DNA of 64,000 nucleotides from NCBI GenBank assembly GCA_964604675.1, contig CAZSAT010000016.1:18863-82862 (forward strand), given 5' to 3'. Positions 7,723-15,709 of the stretch are shown piece after piece. Position numbers and translations under genes: made by a program. Numbering within the stretch: the stretch's first letter is position 1; every line of letters starts with the position of its first letter. This DNA is from CAZSAT01 sp964604675 (GTDB lineage: Bacteria; Myxococcota_A; UBA796; CAJQPC01). Under the pieces are notes generated by a model. That model was not told the DNA's origin. It searched no databases and saw only the letters and a list, made by a program, of their open reading frames with translations.

Positions 7723-9858
7723 ATGAACCCGATGGACCGTGCCGCCTCCGGCTTCGCCACGCTCGGCGTGGCCGAGGCCTTCACCCGATCCGCGCTCCAG
7801 CACCTGGGTCGCTGGCTCGAGGACGAAGCCCTGTCGGCCTACCGTGGCCAGATCCTCGCGATGATCGATGGCGGGCGGTGGGACCTGCTCCTCGACTGCT
7901 TCTACCAGGTCATCCCCTTCGGCACCGGTGGCCGTCGGGGGCCGGTGGGTGTCGGACCGAACCGCATCAACCCGTACACCATCGCCACGAGCATCCAAGG
8001 GCACTGCGCCTACCTGAAGGCCCGTCGCGAGGGGGCCTTGTCGGTCGTCGTGGCCTACGACGTGCGGCGGTTCCAGGACGCAAGGGGCCACTACGACCCG
8101 TCCCAGCCCAACCCGGTGCTCGGTCTCTCGTCGCGGGACTTCGCCGAGATCGCGGCGGGGGTCTACGCCGCCAACGGGGTCACGGTGCACATGCTCGCCC
8201 GTGGCAGCAGCGCCTACCTGTCCACCCCCGAGCTGTCCTTCGCCATCCGGTACCTCGGCGCGGACGGGGGCTTGAACGTGTCGGCCTCGCACAACCCGGC
8301 GGACGACAACGGGGCCAAGATCTACAACCACCTCGGGGGCCAGGAGATCCCGCCCCACGACGAAGCGCTGGCCGACGAGGTGCTCCGAGTCACCGAGGTC
8401 GCCAGCCTCGGCTACCCCGCCGCCGTGGAAGCCGGCCTGGTGCGTGCTCTCACCGACGACGTACACGCCGGCTACATCGCGGAGAACCTGAGCCTGAGCC
8501 TCGCGCCCAAGGCCCGCTCCGCCAGGGTGGTCTTCACGAACCTGCACGGAACCGCGGACACCACGGTGCTCGAGGTGCTGCGCGCCGCGGGCTTCGACGT
8601 CACCCTCGAGCCCGTCGCCGCGGAGCACGACGGCAGCTTCCCTCACGTGCCCTTCGGCATCCCGAACCCGGAGGTGCCCCAGTCGATGGACCGCGCCGTC
8701 GCGCTGGCCGACGAGGTGGGCGCCGACCTGGTGATGTCCTGCGATCCGGACGCCGACCGTCTGGGCGTGGTCGCCCGTCACGGCGGAGGCTGGAGGTTCC
8801 TCACCGGCAACGAGATGGCGGCGCTGACGGTGCACCACGGCCTGGTGCGCCGTCGCGCTGTCGGTCGACGACCGATCGTCATCAAGACCGAGGTCACGTC
8901 CAGCCTGGTGAGCCGCGTGGCGCGCCACCACGGTGCCCAGGTCGTGGGGCACCTGCTGGTCGGGTTCAAGTACATCGGCGAAGGACTGCGGCTGCTCGAC
9001 GACGTGGGCGGCTTCTACTCCGCGGAGGGAACGCTCGAGGACTTCGTCGCTGGTGTGGAGGAGTCGCACGGCGTGCTGGTCAGCACGGAGATTCGCGACA
9101 AGGACGCGGCCGGCGGCGCGGTGTGGCTCGCCGAGGCGGCCTCGCTCGCGAAGGCCGAGGGGCGCACCCTGGTCGACGTGCTCGAGCAGATCTGGCGCGA
9201 CGTCGGCTACGTGCGCAACACGCTCGTCTCGACGGTGATGCGCGGCGCCACCGGTCGCGACCGCATCGTGAAGATCCAGACCGCGATGCGGGCCGCCCCC
9301 CCGCGTCGAATCGGCGGCCGGAAGGTGCTCGCGTTCCACGACCGCGCCGACGCTCAGGGGCCCTTCGGACGCATCCGCTCCGGCACCGATGCGGCATCCC
9401 GCGACGTCCTCGTCTTCGAGCTCGAGGGGGATGCACGGCTCATTCTCCGTCCCTCCGGCACCGAGCCCAAGAACAAGGTCTATGCCGAGGTGGCGCTCCC
9501 GCCGCGCGACGATGTCGCCGAGGCCGTTCAGGAAGCGGACGCGATCTGCGACGAGCTGGCGCGCTCGTTCGTCGGACTGATGCTCCAGCAGGTCGGCATC
9601 GATCTGCCGCCTTGGGCGATCACCGTCAGCGACCTCGTGCCCGTGGAACGGAAGCAGCACTTCGCCGACGAGCTCATGCCTGGCTTGGCGCAGCGTCTCT
9701 CCGAGGGCGAGGCGGTCGAGCCGTGGCTGGACGATCAGCTCGCGCCCTACGGACGAGACGGGCGTGTGCTGGTGCGAGCGGGCGTGCGCGCCTGGATCGG
9801 CGCCACGGCGCCCACGGATGGGGTGGCCGATGCCCTGCGAGGGCTCTTCGCCCTGTGA
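7723..9858 (+). CDS. Phosphoglucomutase/phosphomannomutase family protein with C-terminal extension
   Basis: Alpha-D-phosphohexomutase that should interconvert hexose 1- and 6-phosphates in the cytoplasm. The active-site serine is in SASHNPADDNGAK (Ser189). The metal loop is DPDADRLG (Asp341, 343, 345), the sugar-binding loop is EGTLEDF near residue 436, and the phosphate loop is RPSGTEPKNK near 576. All four catalytic elements are intact. At 711 residues it is longer than the usual 450-600, with about 120 extra residues after the phosphate loop that I do not recognise. The ATG at 7723 follows GGAGGACCCG. Substrate preference (glucose or mannose) cannot be read from sequence alone. Confidence 0.88.
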   Translation: MNPMDRAASGFATLGVAEAFTRSALQHLGRWLEDEALSAYRGQILAMIDGGRWDLLLDCFYQVIPFGTGGRRGPVGVGPNRINPYTIATSIQGHCAYLKARREGALSVVVAYDVRRFQDARGHYDPSQPNPVLGLSSRDFAEIAAGVYAANGVTVHMLARGSSAYLSTPELSFAIRYLGADGGLNVSASHNPADDNGAKIYNHLGGQEIPPHDEALADEVLRVTEVASLGYPAAVEAGLVRALTDDVHAGYIAENLSLSLAPKARSARVVFTNLHGTADTTVLEVLRAAGFDVTLEPVAAEHDGSFPHVPFGIPNPEVPQSMDRAVALADEVGADLVMSCDPDADRLGVVARHGGGWRFLTGNEMAALTVHHGLVRRRAVGRRPIVIKTEVTSSLVSRVARHHGAQVVGHLLVGFKYIGEGLRLLDDVGGFYSAEGTLEDFVAGVEESHGVLVSTEIRDKDAAGGAVWLAEAASLAKAEGRTLVDVLEQIWRDVGYVRNTLVSTVMRGATGRDRIVKIQTAMRAAPPRRIGGRKVLAFHDRADAQGPFGRIRSGTDAASRDVLVFELEGDARLILRPSGTEPKNKVYAEVALPPRDDVAEAVQEADAICDELARSFVGLMLQQVGIDLPPWAITVSDLVPVERKQHFADELMPGLAQRLSEGEAVEPWLDDQLAPYGRDGRVLVRAGVRAWIGATAPTDGVADALRGLFAL

Positions 9859-9873
9859 GGCAGGGCGACGCGC

Positions 9874-10770
9874 TCAGCTCTTCGCTTTCTTCCGGCGAAC
9901 GAGGAAGGCCATGGCGGGAAGGAGCACCAGACCGGGTCCGCCGAGCGCACTGATGAGGCCCTGGCGACGGCGGAGCTCGGCCCGGTCCGCCTCGCTGCAG
10001 CTGATGCAGCTGCTGCCACCTCCGCCGGACCCGCCGGACCCACCGGATCCGCTCTCCTCCGCGGTGACCCGGACCTCGTCGGTGTCGGCGTCGTCGCCGT
10101 CGTCCACTTCGAGGGTGGCCGTGTAGGTCCCCGTGACGTCGGCGGTGAAGTTCGGGCGGCTGGCTGTGGCGCTGCTGAGCGTGGCGCTCGAGCCCGCAGG
10201 CCTGGTGAGCGTCCAAGCGTAGTTCAGCGCATCGCCGTCGGCGTCGTAGCTCCCGGTGCCATCCAGGGTGACCGTGCCGCCGACCGTGACCGTGCGATCG
10301 GTGCCGGCGTCGGCCACCGGGGGCGTGTTGCCCGACTGGGCCTGCACGTAGACCCGGTCGCCGTCGGTCAGGGCGCCATCGCTGACCACGAGCTCCAGCT
10401 CGTAGAGACCCACGGCGTTGACCTGGATCTGGGCGTCGGGCAGGTCGTCATCGATCAGCGTGTCGCTGCCGGGCTGGCTGAGGATGCTCCAGGCGAAGTC
10501 GAGCGGGTCGCCGTCCGGGTCGCTCGAGCCCGTGCCGTCCAGCTGGACCACGGTGCCGATGGCCACGACCGCGTCGTCGCCCGCGTCGGCGTTGGGCGCG
10601 GTGTTGTCGTCCGCCGGCGGCTTGCCCGTGTCGTCGGCGCCGATGGGCTTGCCGGTGTCGTCGATGGCGAGGGGGGACGTGTCACCGCTGTCGCCCGTTC
10701 GGGCGTCGGGGTCAGGGAACTTCTCCAGGCCGCATCCGGCGGCGAGGAGGATCAGCACGGTCCAGCGCAC
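9874..10770 (-). CDS. Lipoprotein with two PKD-type domains and a C-terminal membrane-anchor tail
   Basis: 298 residues. The N-terminus is a lipoprotein signal (lipobox AAGC, Cys13) followed by an Asp/Thr/Gly linker. Two PKD-like Ig domains follow (about 50-137 and 140-225), each with the DGTGSxDxDGDxLxxxW core. After a Gly/Ser linker comes SCISCS (near residue 250), a hydrophobic helix (about 270-290) and RRKKAKS. This end resembles MYXO-CTERM sorting tails, so the protein may be anchored at both ends. The GTG at 10770 places an Arg before the hydrophobic core; a GTG at 10758 is the alternative. It is the last gene of the sigma-factor operon. Confidence 0.75.
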   Translation of the reverse strand: MRWTVLILLAAGCGLEKFPDPDARTGDSGDTSPLAIDDTGKPIGADDTGKPPADDNTAPNADAGDDAVVAIGTVVQLDGTGSSDPDGDPLDFAWSILSQPGSDTLIDDDLPDAQIQVNAVGLYELELVVSDGALTDGDRVYVQAQSGNTPPVADAGTDRTVTVGGTVTLDGTGSYDADGDALNYAWTLTRPAGSSATLSSATASRPNFTADVTGTYTATLEVDDGDDADTDEVRVTAEESGSGGSGGSGGGGSSCISCSEADRAELRRRQGLISALGGPGLVLLPAMAFLVRRKKAKS

Positions 10771-10808
10771 GGCGCCACAGTACCCCCGCCTGCCGGCCCA
10801 CGCCAGGG

Positions 10809-11561
10809 TCACCGCCTCGGGCCGTAGCTCACGGGCTGGAGCACGATGAGTCCGGCCGCGGGCCACTTCTCGTAGGTGCCGAGGTGCTCGACGTACCAGG
10901 AGAGCGCGTCGTCGCGCACCACGCGCTGGCCCATCCGGCTGGCGTGCCGCATCGTGGGCGCCTCGGCAGGTACGGTGATGCCGACGTGGGTGATCGCGAT
11001 GGGCAGGTGCTCGTAGGGCTGCCGGAGCGTGAAGACCACGGATCCGGGCTCGATCAGCTCGATGGCGTCGGCCGCCGCCTCGAGCGGCAGGTACCAGAAG
11101 CTCATCGTGCCCACGGGGAGCCGTTCGTCGGCGAGGTCGAAGGCGCCTCGTTGGCGCCAGGCCGCCCAGACCGATGCGGTCACCGCCTTGTCCATCTGCA
11201 CGGCGCCTGGCAGCGACGGGGTGACATCCACCATCCAACCGTCCTCGATGGTGCCCGGAATCCACTCCGCGAGCATGAAGTGGCGACGGTTCTCGTAGGT
11301 GGCTGGGCCGCCGTTCCGGTAACGAAGGCCTCTCCTCACCTGCTGGGCCGCCAGCGGGTCCGGGGACAGTGCCAGGGCGAGCACCTCCTCCACGAAGGTC
11401 AGGCAGTCGAAGGTGTCGTACCGGGTCACAGGATCCGGATCGGGGCCACCCAGCTCGCCCAGCGGGCCGTTCTGGTAGGGGAGGCCGATCCACGGCTCCG
11501 AGATCGCCTTGATGCGTTCGGGCAGCGGCAGGGCCCTGGCCTCCCGCGCGGTGTCGATCAC
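10809..11561 (-). CDS. DUF1460 family protein (NlpC/P60-like, amidase-type)
   Basis: The motif YDTFDCLTFVEEVLALA and a later ITHVGI give the Cys and His of the DUF1460 family. This family belongs to the NlpC/P60 superfamily and is linked to peptide or acyl bond cleavage in the cell envelope. From the GTG at 11561 the protein has 250 residues but no signal peptide. The same frame stays open upstream and reads LIALWLGLANA, a plausible signal peptide, beginning at a CTG (11657) that overlaps the stop of the preceding gene as CTGA. No ATG, GTG or TTG exists in that extension. The true start may therefore be the CTG. Confidence 0.75.
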   Translation of the reverse strand: MIDTAREARALPLPERIKAISEPWIGLPYQNGPLGELGGPDPDPVTRYDTFDCLTFVEEVLALALSPDPLAAQQVRRGLRYRNGGPATYENRRHFMLAEWIPGTIEDGWMVDVTPSLPGAVQMDKAVTASVWAAWRQRGAFDLADERLPVGTMSFWYLPLEAAADAIELIEPGSVVFTLRQPYEHLPIAITHVGITVPAEAPTMRHASRMGQRVVRDDALSWYVEHLGTYEKWPAAGLIVLQPVSYGPRR

Positions 11562-11653
11562 CGACGCAGGGGTTCGGCCGTCCTCGAGTCCGAGATCCGC
11601 GGGCGGGGCCTGGACGGGGTGCGTCGCGTTCGCGAGTCCCAGCCAGAGAGCGA

Positions 11654-13033
11654 TCAGAAGCCGAGCCGTTGCTGGTAGCCCGCGATGGCTTCGAGCAAGC
11701 CATCGATCGCTTCGTCTTCGAGCTCTTCACAGGCGGCGGAGAGCGACCGCTCGATGAGATCCCCGAGGCCGCGGTTCAGGAGCCGTCGGTGTTCGGGTGC
11801 CGGACGCCGCCGGAGGTTGTGCAGGATGGCGTTCGGGGACAGCGTGCCGTCGTCGGCGGCGGCCACCTGATGGAACAGGATCGCGAACTCGGACGGCGCC
11901 CCGTCGAGGAGCAGCTGGATGGACGCCTCGCCGGACCCGTTGCCGGACTGGGCGTCGTAGGCGCACGCCATCTGACCGAGGACTTCGTTCACCACGCCGA
12001 TCTTCTTGTACGCCTCGGCGTTGGACAGCCGTGGGCCCGTGAAGTTCATCGCGACCTTCGCGAGCGGCGCGTCTCCGAGGTCGGGGCCGCTGGCCTCGGC
12101 CGCCTCGATCGGTTCGTCGGGTGAGACGAGCCCGACGTCGGCCGGGATGACGTCGCGGAGGTCGACTGCCTCGGCGTTGAGCTCCGCCTGGGTCTTCACG
12201 AAGTGGCCGTCTTCACCACCGCCTCGACGGACGTCGTGGTCCGAGAAGAACGCGAGCTCTTCGTCGTGCACGTCGGCGTCGGGTCCTGAGGTGAAGCCGG
12301 CGCGGTCGAGCACGTCGGCAGGGTCGGGCTCGTCGGGCGCGATCACATCGGTGGGCGCGGCCTCCGGGCTCACAGGCTCGGGCACGAGCTCGGCCACGAC
12401 TCCCGCTTCGAGCATGTCGATGACGATGTCGAGGGTCTCGAGCAGCTCGTAGGGCGACTCGCGAAGCAGCTCGTCGAGTCCGAGGCGACGACCGATGAGC
12501 TCGACCAGCGCGGTCTCGCTCGGGTGCCGCGGGCCCTCGGAGCCGACCTGCAGGGTGACGCGCTGGCCTTCGTCGGTGCGCAGGTGCTCGGTGCGCAACA
12601 GCAGGGCACGCAGCTCGGCCAGGAGCTCCGCCGTGTCGTGCGCCACCTGCAGGTTGGGCACGAAGATCGCGTCGAGCGGCTCGAAGATGGTGGGGGCCGT
12701 GGCCCCGAGGAAGTCGGCGATGTTCTCGCGGAAGCGGTCGAAGAGCACCTCGAGCAGGGCGTCCTCGTCGACGACCGAGAAGAGCGCTTCCGAGAGCGCC
12801 TCGTCTCCGGCGGCACGGAGCTGCGCGGCTTCACCTGGACCGAGGTTGCCGCGAGCGATCAGACGGCGGAGCAGCAGCTCGTCGTCTTCATCTGCGTGCG
12901 CGGCCAGCACCTCGCCCGACATCAGGTACAACCTGAGCCCCCCCCCTGCCACGCCAACGGCGGACAGACATCCAGTCACCCCCTCGGCGAGGAGGCGCGT
13001 GAGCTCCTGGTCCGGCCGGGCGGCCTGGGTCAA
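11654..13033 (-). CDS. PATAN/DUF4388-like regulatory protein
   Basis: 459 residues, cytoplasmic, acidic. The first 70 residues (GVTGCLSAVGVAGGGLRLYLMSG at the start) resemble the PATAN/DUF4388 fold found in many myxobacterial signalling proteins, where it follows a strand-turn pattern ending in a helical hairpin. An acidic linker (about 215-320) separates this from a helical C-terminal domain ending in GYQQRLGF that I do not recognise. The start is TTG at 13033, with GAGGA six bases upstream. It lies inside the sigma-factor operon, so a part in signal processing is inference. The family assignment is moderate. Confidence 0.65.
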   Translation of the reverse strand: MTQAARPDQELTRLLAEGVTGCLSAVGVAGGGLRLYLMSGEVLAAHADEDDELLLRRLIARGNLGPGEAAQLRAAGDEALSEALFSVVDEDALLEVLFDRFRENIADFLGATAPTIFEPLDAIFVPNLQVAHDTAELLAELRALLLRTEHLRTDEGQRVTLQVGSEGPRHPSETALVELIGRRLGLDELLRESPYELLETLDIVIDMLEAGVVAELVPEPVSPEAAPTDVIAPDEPDPADVLDRAGFTSGPDADVHDEELAFFSDHDVRRGGGEDGHFVKTQAELNAEAVDLRDVIPADVGLVSPDEPIEAAEASGPDLGDAPLAKVAMNFTGPRLSNAEAYKKIGVVNEVLGQMACAYDAQSGNGSGEASIQLLLDGAPSEFAILFHQVAAADDGTLSPNAILHNLRRRPAPEHRRLLNRGLGDLIERSLSAACEELEDEAIDGLLEAIAGYQQRLGF

Positions 13034-13090
13034 GGCGAGTCCTCGCGTGCACGGTGTACGGCGAATGCTACCCGCGTCGGGCGATCGTGG

Positions 13091-14140
13091 TCAACGCGCC
13101 CCCCGCAGCCCCAGCGCCGTGAGCGCGGCATCGACCTGTGCATCCCGCGGAACGGCGCCGTCTGGCGGAGTTTCCAGCCGAGGCTGGATCCGAACATCGG
13201 GCTTGACGCCGCCTCCATCCCAGCTCTCACCGGCGGGGTCGCGGAGGCGCGCATCCACCAGCTGGAGGGCGTGCTCGGCGTCGAGGAACCGAACGCTCGT
13301 GGCGCCGGCCAGACCTGCGCTCGGGGTGCCGATCACGGTGGCGCGTCCGTGGTGTTGCAGGCTGGCGGCGATGAGCTCGGCCGGGCCAGCGGTGCCGGCG
13401 TCGATCAGGACCGCCACGGCGGGGGCGAGGGGTGGGCGCGTGCTGGCCAGCTCGTGCTGCGTCCCCTGCCGGAGCTCGAAACCGATGATGGCGTCCACGG
13501 GGAGGAGCACGTCGGCCAGGCCGACCGCGCCGACGACGGTGCCCCCGGTCGCCCCCCGGAGATCGATCAGCACGGGCTGATCGGGCGCCGCCGCGACGGC
13601 GGCCGCGACCACGGTGGTCAGCTCCTCGGTCGGTGCACGGACGGTGACCTGGAGATGGTCCGGACGGGCCCGCAGGGTGTGGGCTGGGAGGGGACCCGGC
13701 TGCAGCACGAAGCTGGTGGCGTGTCCGCCTGCTCGTTGCACCAGCAGCGGGACAGCGCCGGCTGCGACACCCGTCAGCTCGTCCGGATCCAAAGCGGCCG
13801 TCGTGTCCTGTCCACCGAGCCGCGTGACGACATCGCCGGGCACCAGCCCTGCACGGCTCGCAGCGCTGGGCTCCACGACGTCGGTCACGACGAGCCCGCG
13901 CCCGGGGACCAGCAGGTACTCGAGGCCCAGTCCCCAGGGGACCGTCGCTTCGTCGGGGGCGAGCAATCGGTTGACCGGCAGGCTCTCCCGCTCGTTCAGG
14001 TAGGCGACCATGCCCTCGAGTGCGGCGCGTCGGAGGGCAGCCGGGTCGTGCTCACCAGGCCAGGCGTCGTCCACCACCCGTTCGGCGGTGACCAGGACGG
14101 GCTCGATGGCGAGCGCCACGCCCGCCAACAGACCCAGCAT
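13091..14140 (-). CDS. PDZ and S41 (C-terminal processing protease) protein lacking the catalytic dyad
   Basis: 349 residues: signal peptide or anchor (1-12), helical region, PDZ domain (about 68-137), then an S41 fold (about 160-325) with LIDLRGATGG and GGVKPDVRI. Aligned with CtpA/D1 processing protease, the serine of the G-T-A-S-A-S-E block is Gly252 (GTAGPAE). The general-base lysine 25 residues later is Leu277 (GTPSAGLAG). The spacing of 25 is conserved although both residues are lost, so it should be proteolytically inactive. Its ATG overlaps the anti-sigma stop as TGATG. A ligand-sensing or peptide-binding role beside the anti-sigma factor is inference. Confidence 0.8.
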   Translation of the reverse strand: MLGLLAGVALAIEPVLVTAERVVDDAWPGEHDPAALRRAALEGMVAYLNERESLPVNRLLAPDEATVPWGLGLEYLLVPGRGLVVTDVVEPSAASRAGLVPGDVVTRLGGQDTTAALDPDELTGVAAGAVPLLVQRAGGHATSFVLQPGPLPAHTLRARPDHLQVTVRAPTEELTTVVAAAVAAAPDQPVLIDLRGATGGTVVGAVGLADVLLPVDAIIGFELRQGTQHELASTRPPLAPAVAVLIDAGTAGPAELIAASLQHHGRATVIGTPSAGLAGATSVRFLDAEHALQLVDARLRDPAGESWDGGGVKPDVRIQPRLETPPDGAVPRDAQVDAALTALGLRGAR

Positions 14141-14547
14141 CAGAGCTTGCCTCGGTAGCTCGCGGGCGTGGGCTCGGGGGTCATCGGTACGGTGAGCTGT
14201 GCTGGGTAGGCGGCCGGCGACGCCGAAGGAACGGTCTGGAACTCTGCGGGTCGTGGCGTGCCGGGCTCCGACGCCAGGACCCAGGCCACGCACGCTACCA
14301 GCACGGCGAGGTACGCCACCACCGTCTGGCGACGGAGCACCACCTCACCCTGGAGCCAGCCTGGAGAGGGCCGCTTGAGCTCTTGCGCCACGAGCTGATC
14401 CAGCGCCGTCCAATCGGGCGGCGCCGCTTGGCTGCCGAGGCCATCCACGTGGGCGGAACAGCTGGGGCAGCGGCCAAGATGCTCCGCGAGCTCCTGCTCG
14501 ACCTCGGGGGCCAGCCCACCGGCGAGGAACGCGTCGAGCGCTTCCAC
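14140..14547 (-). CDS. Membrane-anchored zinc-finger anti-sigma factor
   Basis: Counted from the GTG at 14547 there are 135 residues: a zf-HC2-type element H23-x3-C27-x2-C30, a transmembrane helix at about 75-92, and a short Pro-rich outer tail. zf-HC2 anti-sigma factors usually carry a further cysteine about 25 residues before the histidine. Here the in-frame sequence above the GTG provides exactly that Cys (TCDWF), 26 residues before His23. The only start-like codon that includes it is an ATC at 14580, preceded by AGGA. It should bind the ECF sigma factor encoded 44 bases upstream and hold it at the membrane. Confidence 0.8.
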   Translation of the reverse strand: MEALDAFLAGGLAPEVEQELAEHLGRCPSCSAHVDGLGSQAAPPDWTALDQLVAQELKRPSPGWLQGEVVLRRQTVVAYLAVLVACVAWVLASEPGTPRPAEFQTVPSASPAAYPAQLTVPMTPEPTPASYRGKL

Positions 14548-14591
14548 GAACCAATCGCACGTGTCGCCGGGGGTGTCGATGGCGGTCCTCG

Positions 14592-15161
14592 CTAGAGGGC
14601 CTCGGCGACCACAGGGTGGTCGGGACCGATGACGTCCAGCAGCCGGTTGCGGGCGCGGGAGAGGCGGGACATCACGGTACCGAGCTTGATCTGCAGCGCT
14701 GAGGCGATCTCCGAGTAGGAGAGGTCGTGATAGTAGCGCAGGATCAAGATCTCTCGATGGTTGGGGCTGATGTGCTCCATCGCGTCGAAGATCTCCTCCC
14801 GCATCTGGCCTGAGAACACCTTCTCCAGCGAGACCTTCCCACTGCGATCCTCGCGGGGGACCTTCTCGGGGATGGTCTCCAAGATGCCTCGTCGTCGCTT
14901 CCTGTCGCGCACGATGTTGTAGCAGAGGTTCGAGGTCACCCGGAACAGCCAGGCCCTCATCTGGAAGTCCTCGTCGAAGAACCGGCGCTCACGGATGGCC
15001 TTGATGAAGACCTCCTGGACTGCGTCGTAGGCCTCCTGGGAGTCCTTCACGATGGAGAGCGCGTGGTAGTAGAGGCGGTCCCGGTACTTACGAACCGTCT
15101 CTTCGACCGCGTGCTTCCGGTTGTCGCGTGCGATGCGCTTGATGTCGTGGTCGTCGAGCAT
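14592..15161 (-). CDS. ECF-type RNA polymerase sigma factor
   Basis: 189 residues. Region 2 spans about 25-95 (DAVQEVFIKAIRERRF, then MRAWLFRVTSNLCYN) and region 4 about 130-180 (ISPNHREILILRYYHDLSYSE, with a helix-turn-helix ending in KLGTVMSRLSRARNRL). No region 1 or 3 is present, as in the ECF group. The ATG at 15161 follows GGAGAGGCC. It is the first gene of an operon with an anti-sigma factor and envelope proteins, which points to an extracytoplasmic signal. Such sigmas often control their own promoter, expected in 15162-15421, but I could not identify a convincing -35/-10 pair there. Confidence 0.92.
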   Translation of the reverse strand: MLDDHDIKRIARDNRKHAVEETVRKYRDRLYYHALSIVKDSQEAYDAVQEVFIKAIRERRFFDEDFQMRAWLFRVTSNLCYNIVRDRKRRRGILETIPEKVPREDRSGKVSLEKVFSGQMREEIFDAMEHISPNHREILILRYYHDLSYSEIASALQIKLGTVMSRLSRARNRLLDVIGPDHPVVAEAL

Positions 15162-15421
15162 GGCCTCTCCTTGTCGGTGCTTTGGACACCGGCGGGACGC
15201 GTGGGGGTGCTACGTCCTTACGCTCAAGCTACGCACGGATTGCCGGTTCACTCGGTCACCAGAGGTCGGAGAGGTGCCCCGGATGTCACGGGGTGTGCAC
15301 GACCCGTCACGTTCGTGCAGACCGTGCGACGACTTGACGCACGACCCGCACATCGACGATGCTTCAGAGAGCGGTGGCTCGCCCTGGCACGGTGAGCGTT
15401 GTTGGCAGCAGGGAGTCGGCG

Positions 15422-15682
15422 GTGGCAGAGACGAACGTGATGACCGTGCGCGAGCTCGTCGAAGAGATCGTGAAGGCGCTTGTCGATCAGCCCGATCAGG
15501 TGCTCTGCCGAGAGGTTCAGGGCACGCACTCCTGTGTGTTGGAGCTCGAGGTCGCCAAGGAGGACATCGGCAAGGTGATCGGGCGGAAGGGCATCCACGC
15601 TGACGCCATCCGTCGCATCGTGCACGCCGCTGGCGGCAAGCAGAAGATGCGGTACGTCCTGGAGATCATCGAAGAGCGATGA
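15422..15682 (+). CDS. khpA: KH-domain RNA-binding protein KhpA
   Basis: 86 residues. A single type II KH domain of the YlqC/KhpA family that binds RNA, often as a partner of KhpB. The GxxG loop is in GKVIGRKGIHAD, followed by the helix AIRRIVHAAGG and the strand YVLEIIEER. The GTG at 15422 has GGGAG six bases upstream; an ATG at 15440, giving 80 residues starting MTVRELVEE, matches the usual family start better in sequence but has a weaker ribosome site. It is usually found near rpsP and rimM, but not here. Confidence 0.88.
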   Translation: MAETNVMTVRELVEEIVKALVDQPDQVLCREVQGTHSCVLELEVAKEDIGKVIGRKGIHADAIRRIVHAAGGKQKMRYVLEIIEER

Positions 15683-15709
15683 GCTCGACGGGAGCATGAA
15701 CGCGCTGCG

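Noticed and set aside
6445..9660. 1071-codon minus-strand frame
   Set aside because: Only its last 220 codons (6445-7107) are a real lipoprotein gene; the rest is antisense of the YkgJ-type and phosphohexomutase genes.
15162..15421. Promoter TTGACG (15334-15339) before khpA
   Set aside because: No acceptable -10 lies at 16-18 bases; the best hexamers match at two or three positions only.
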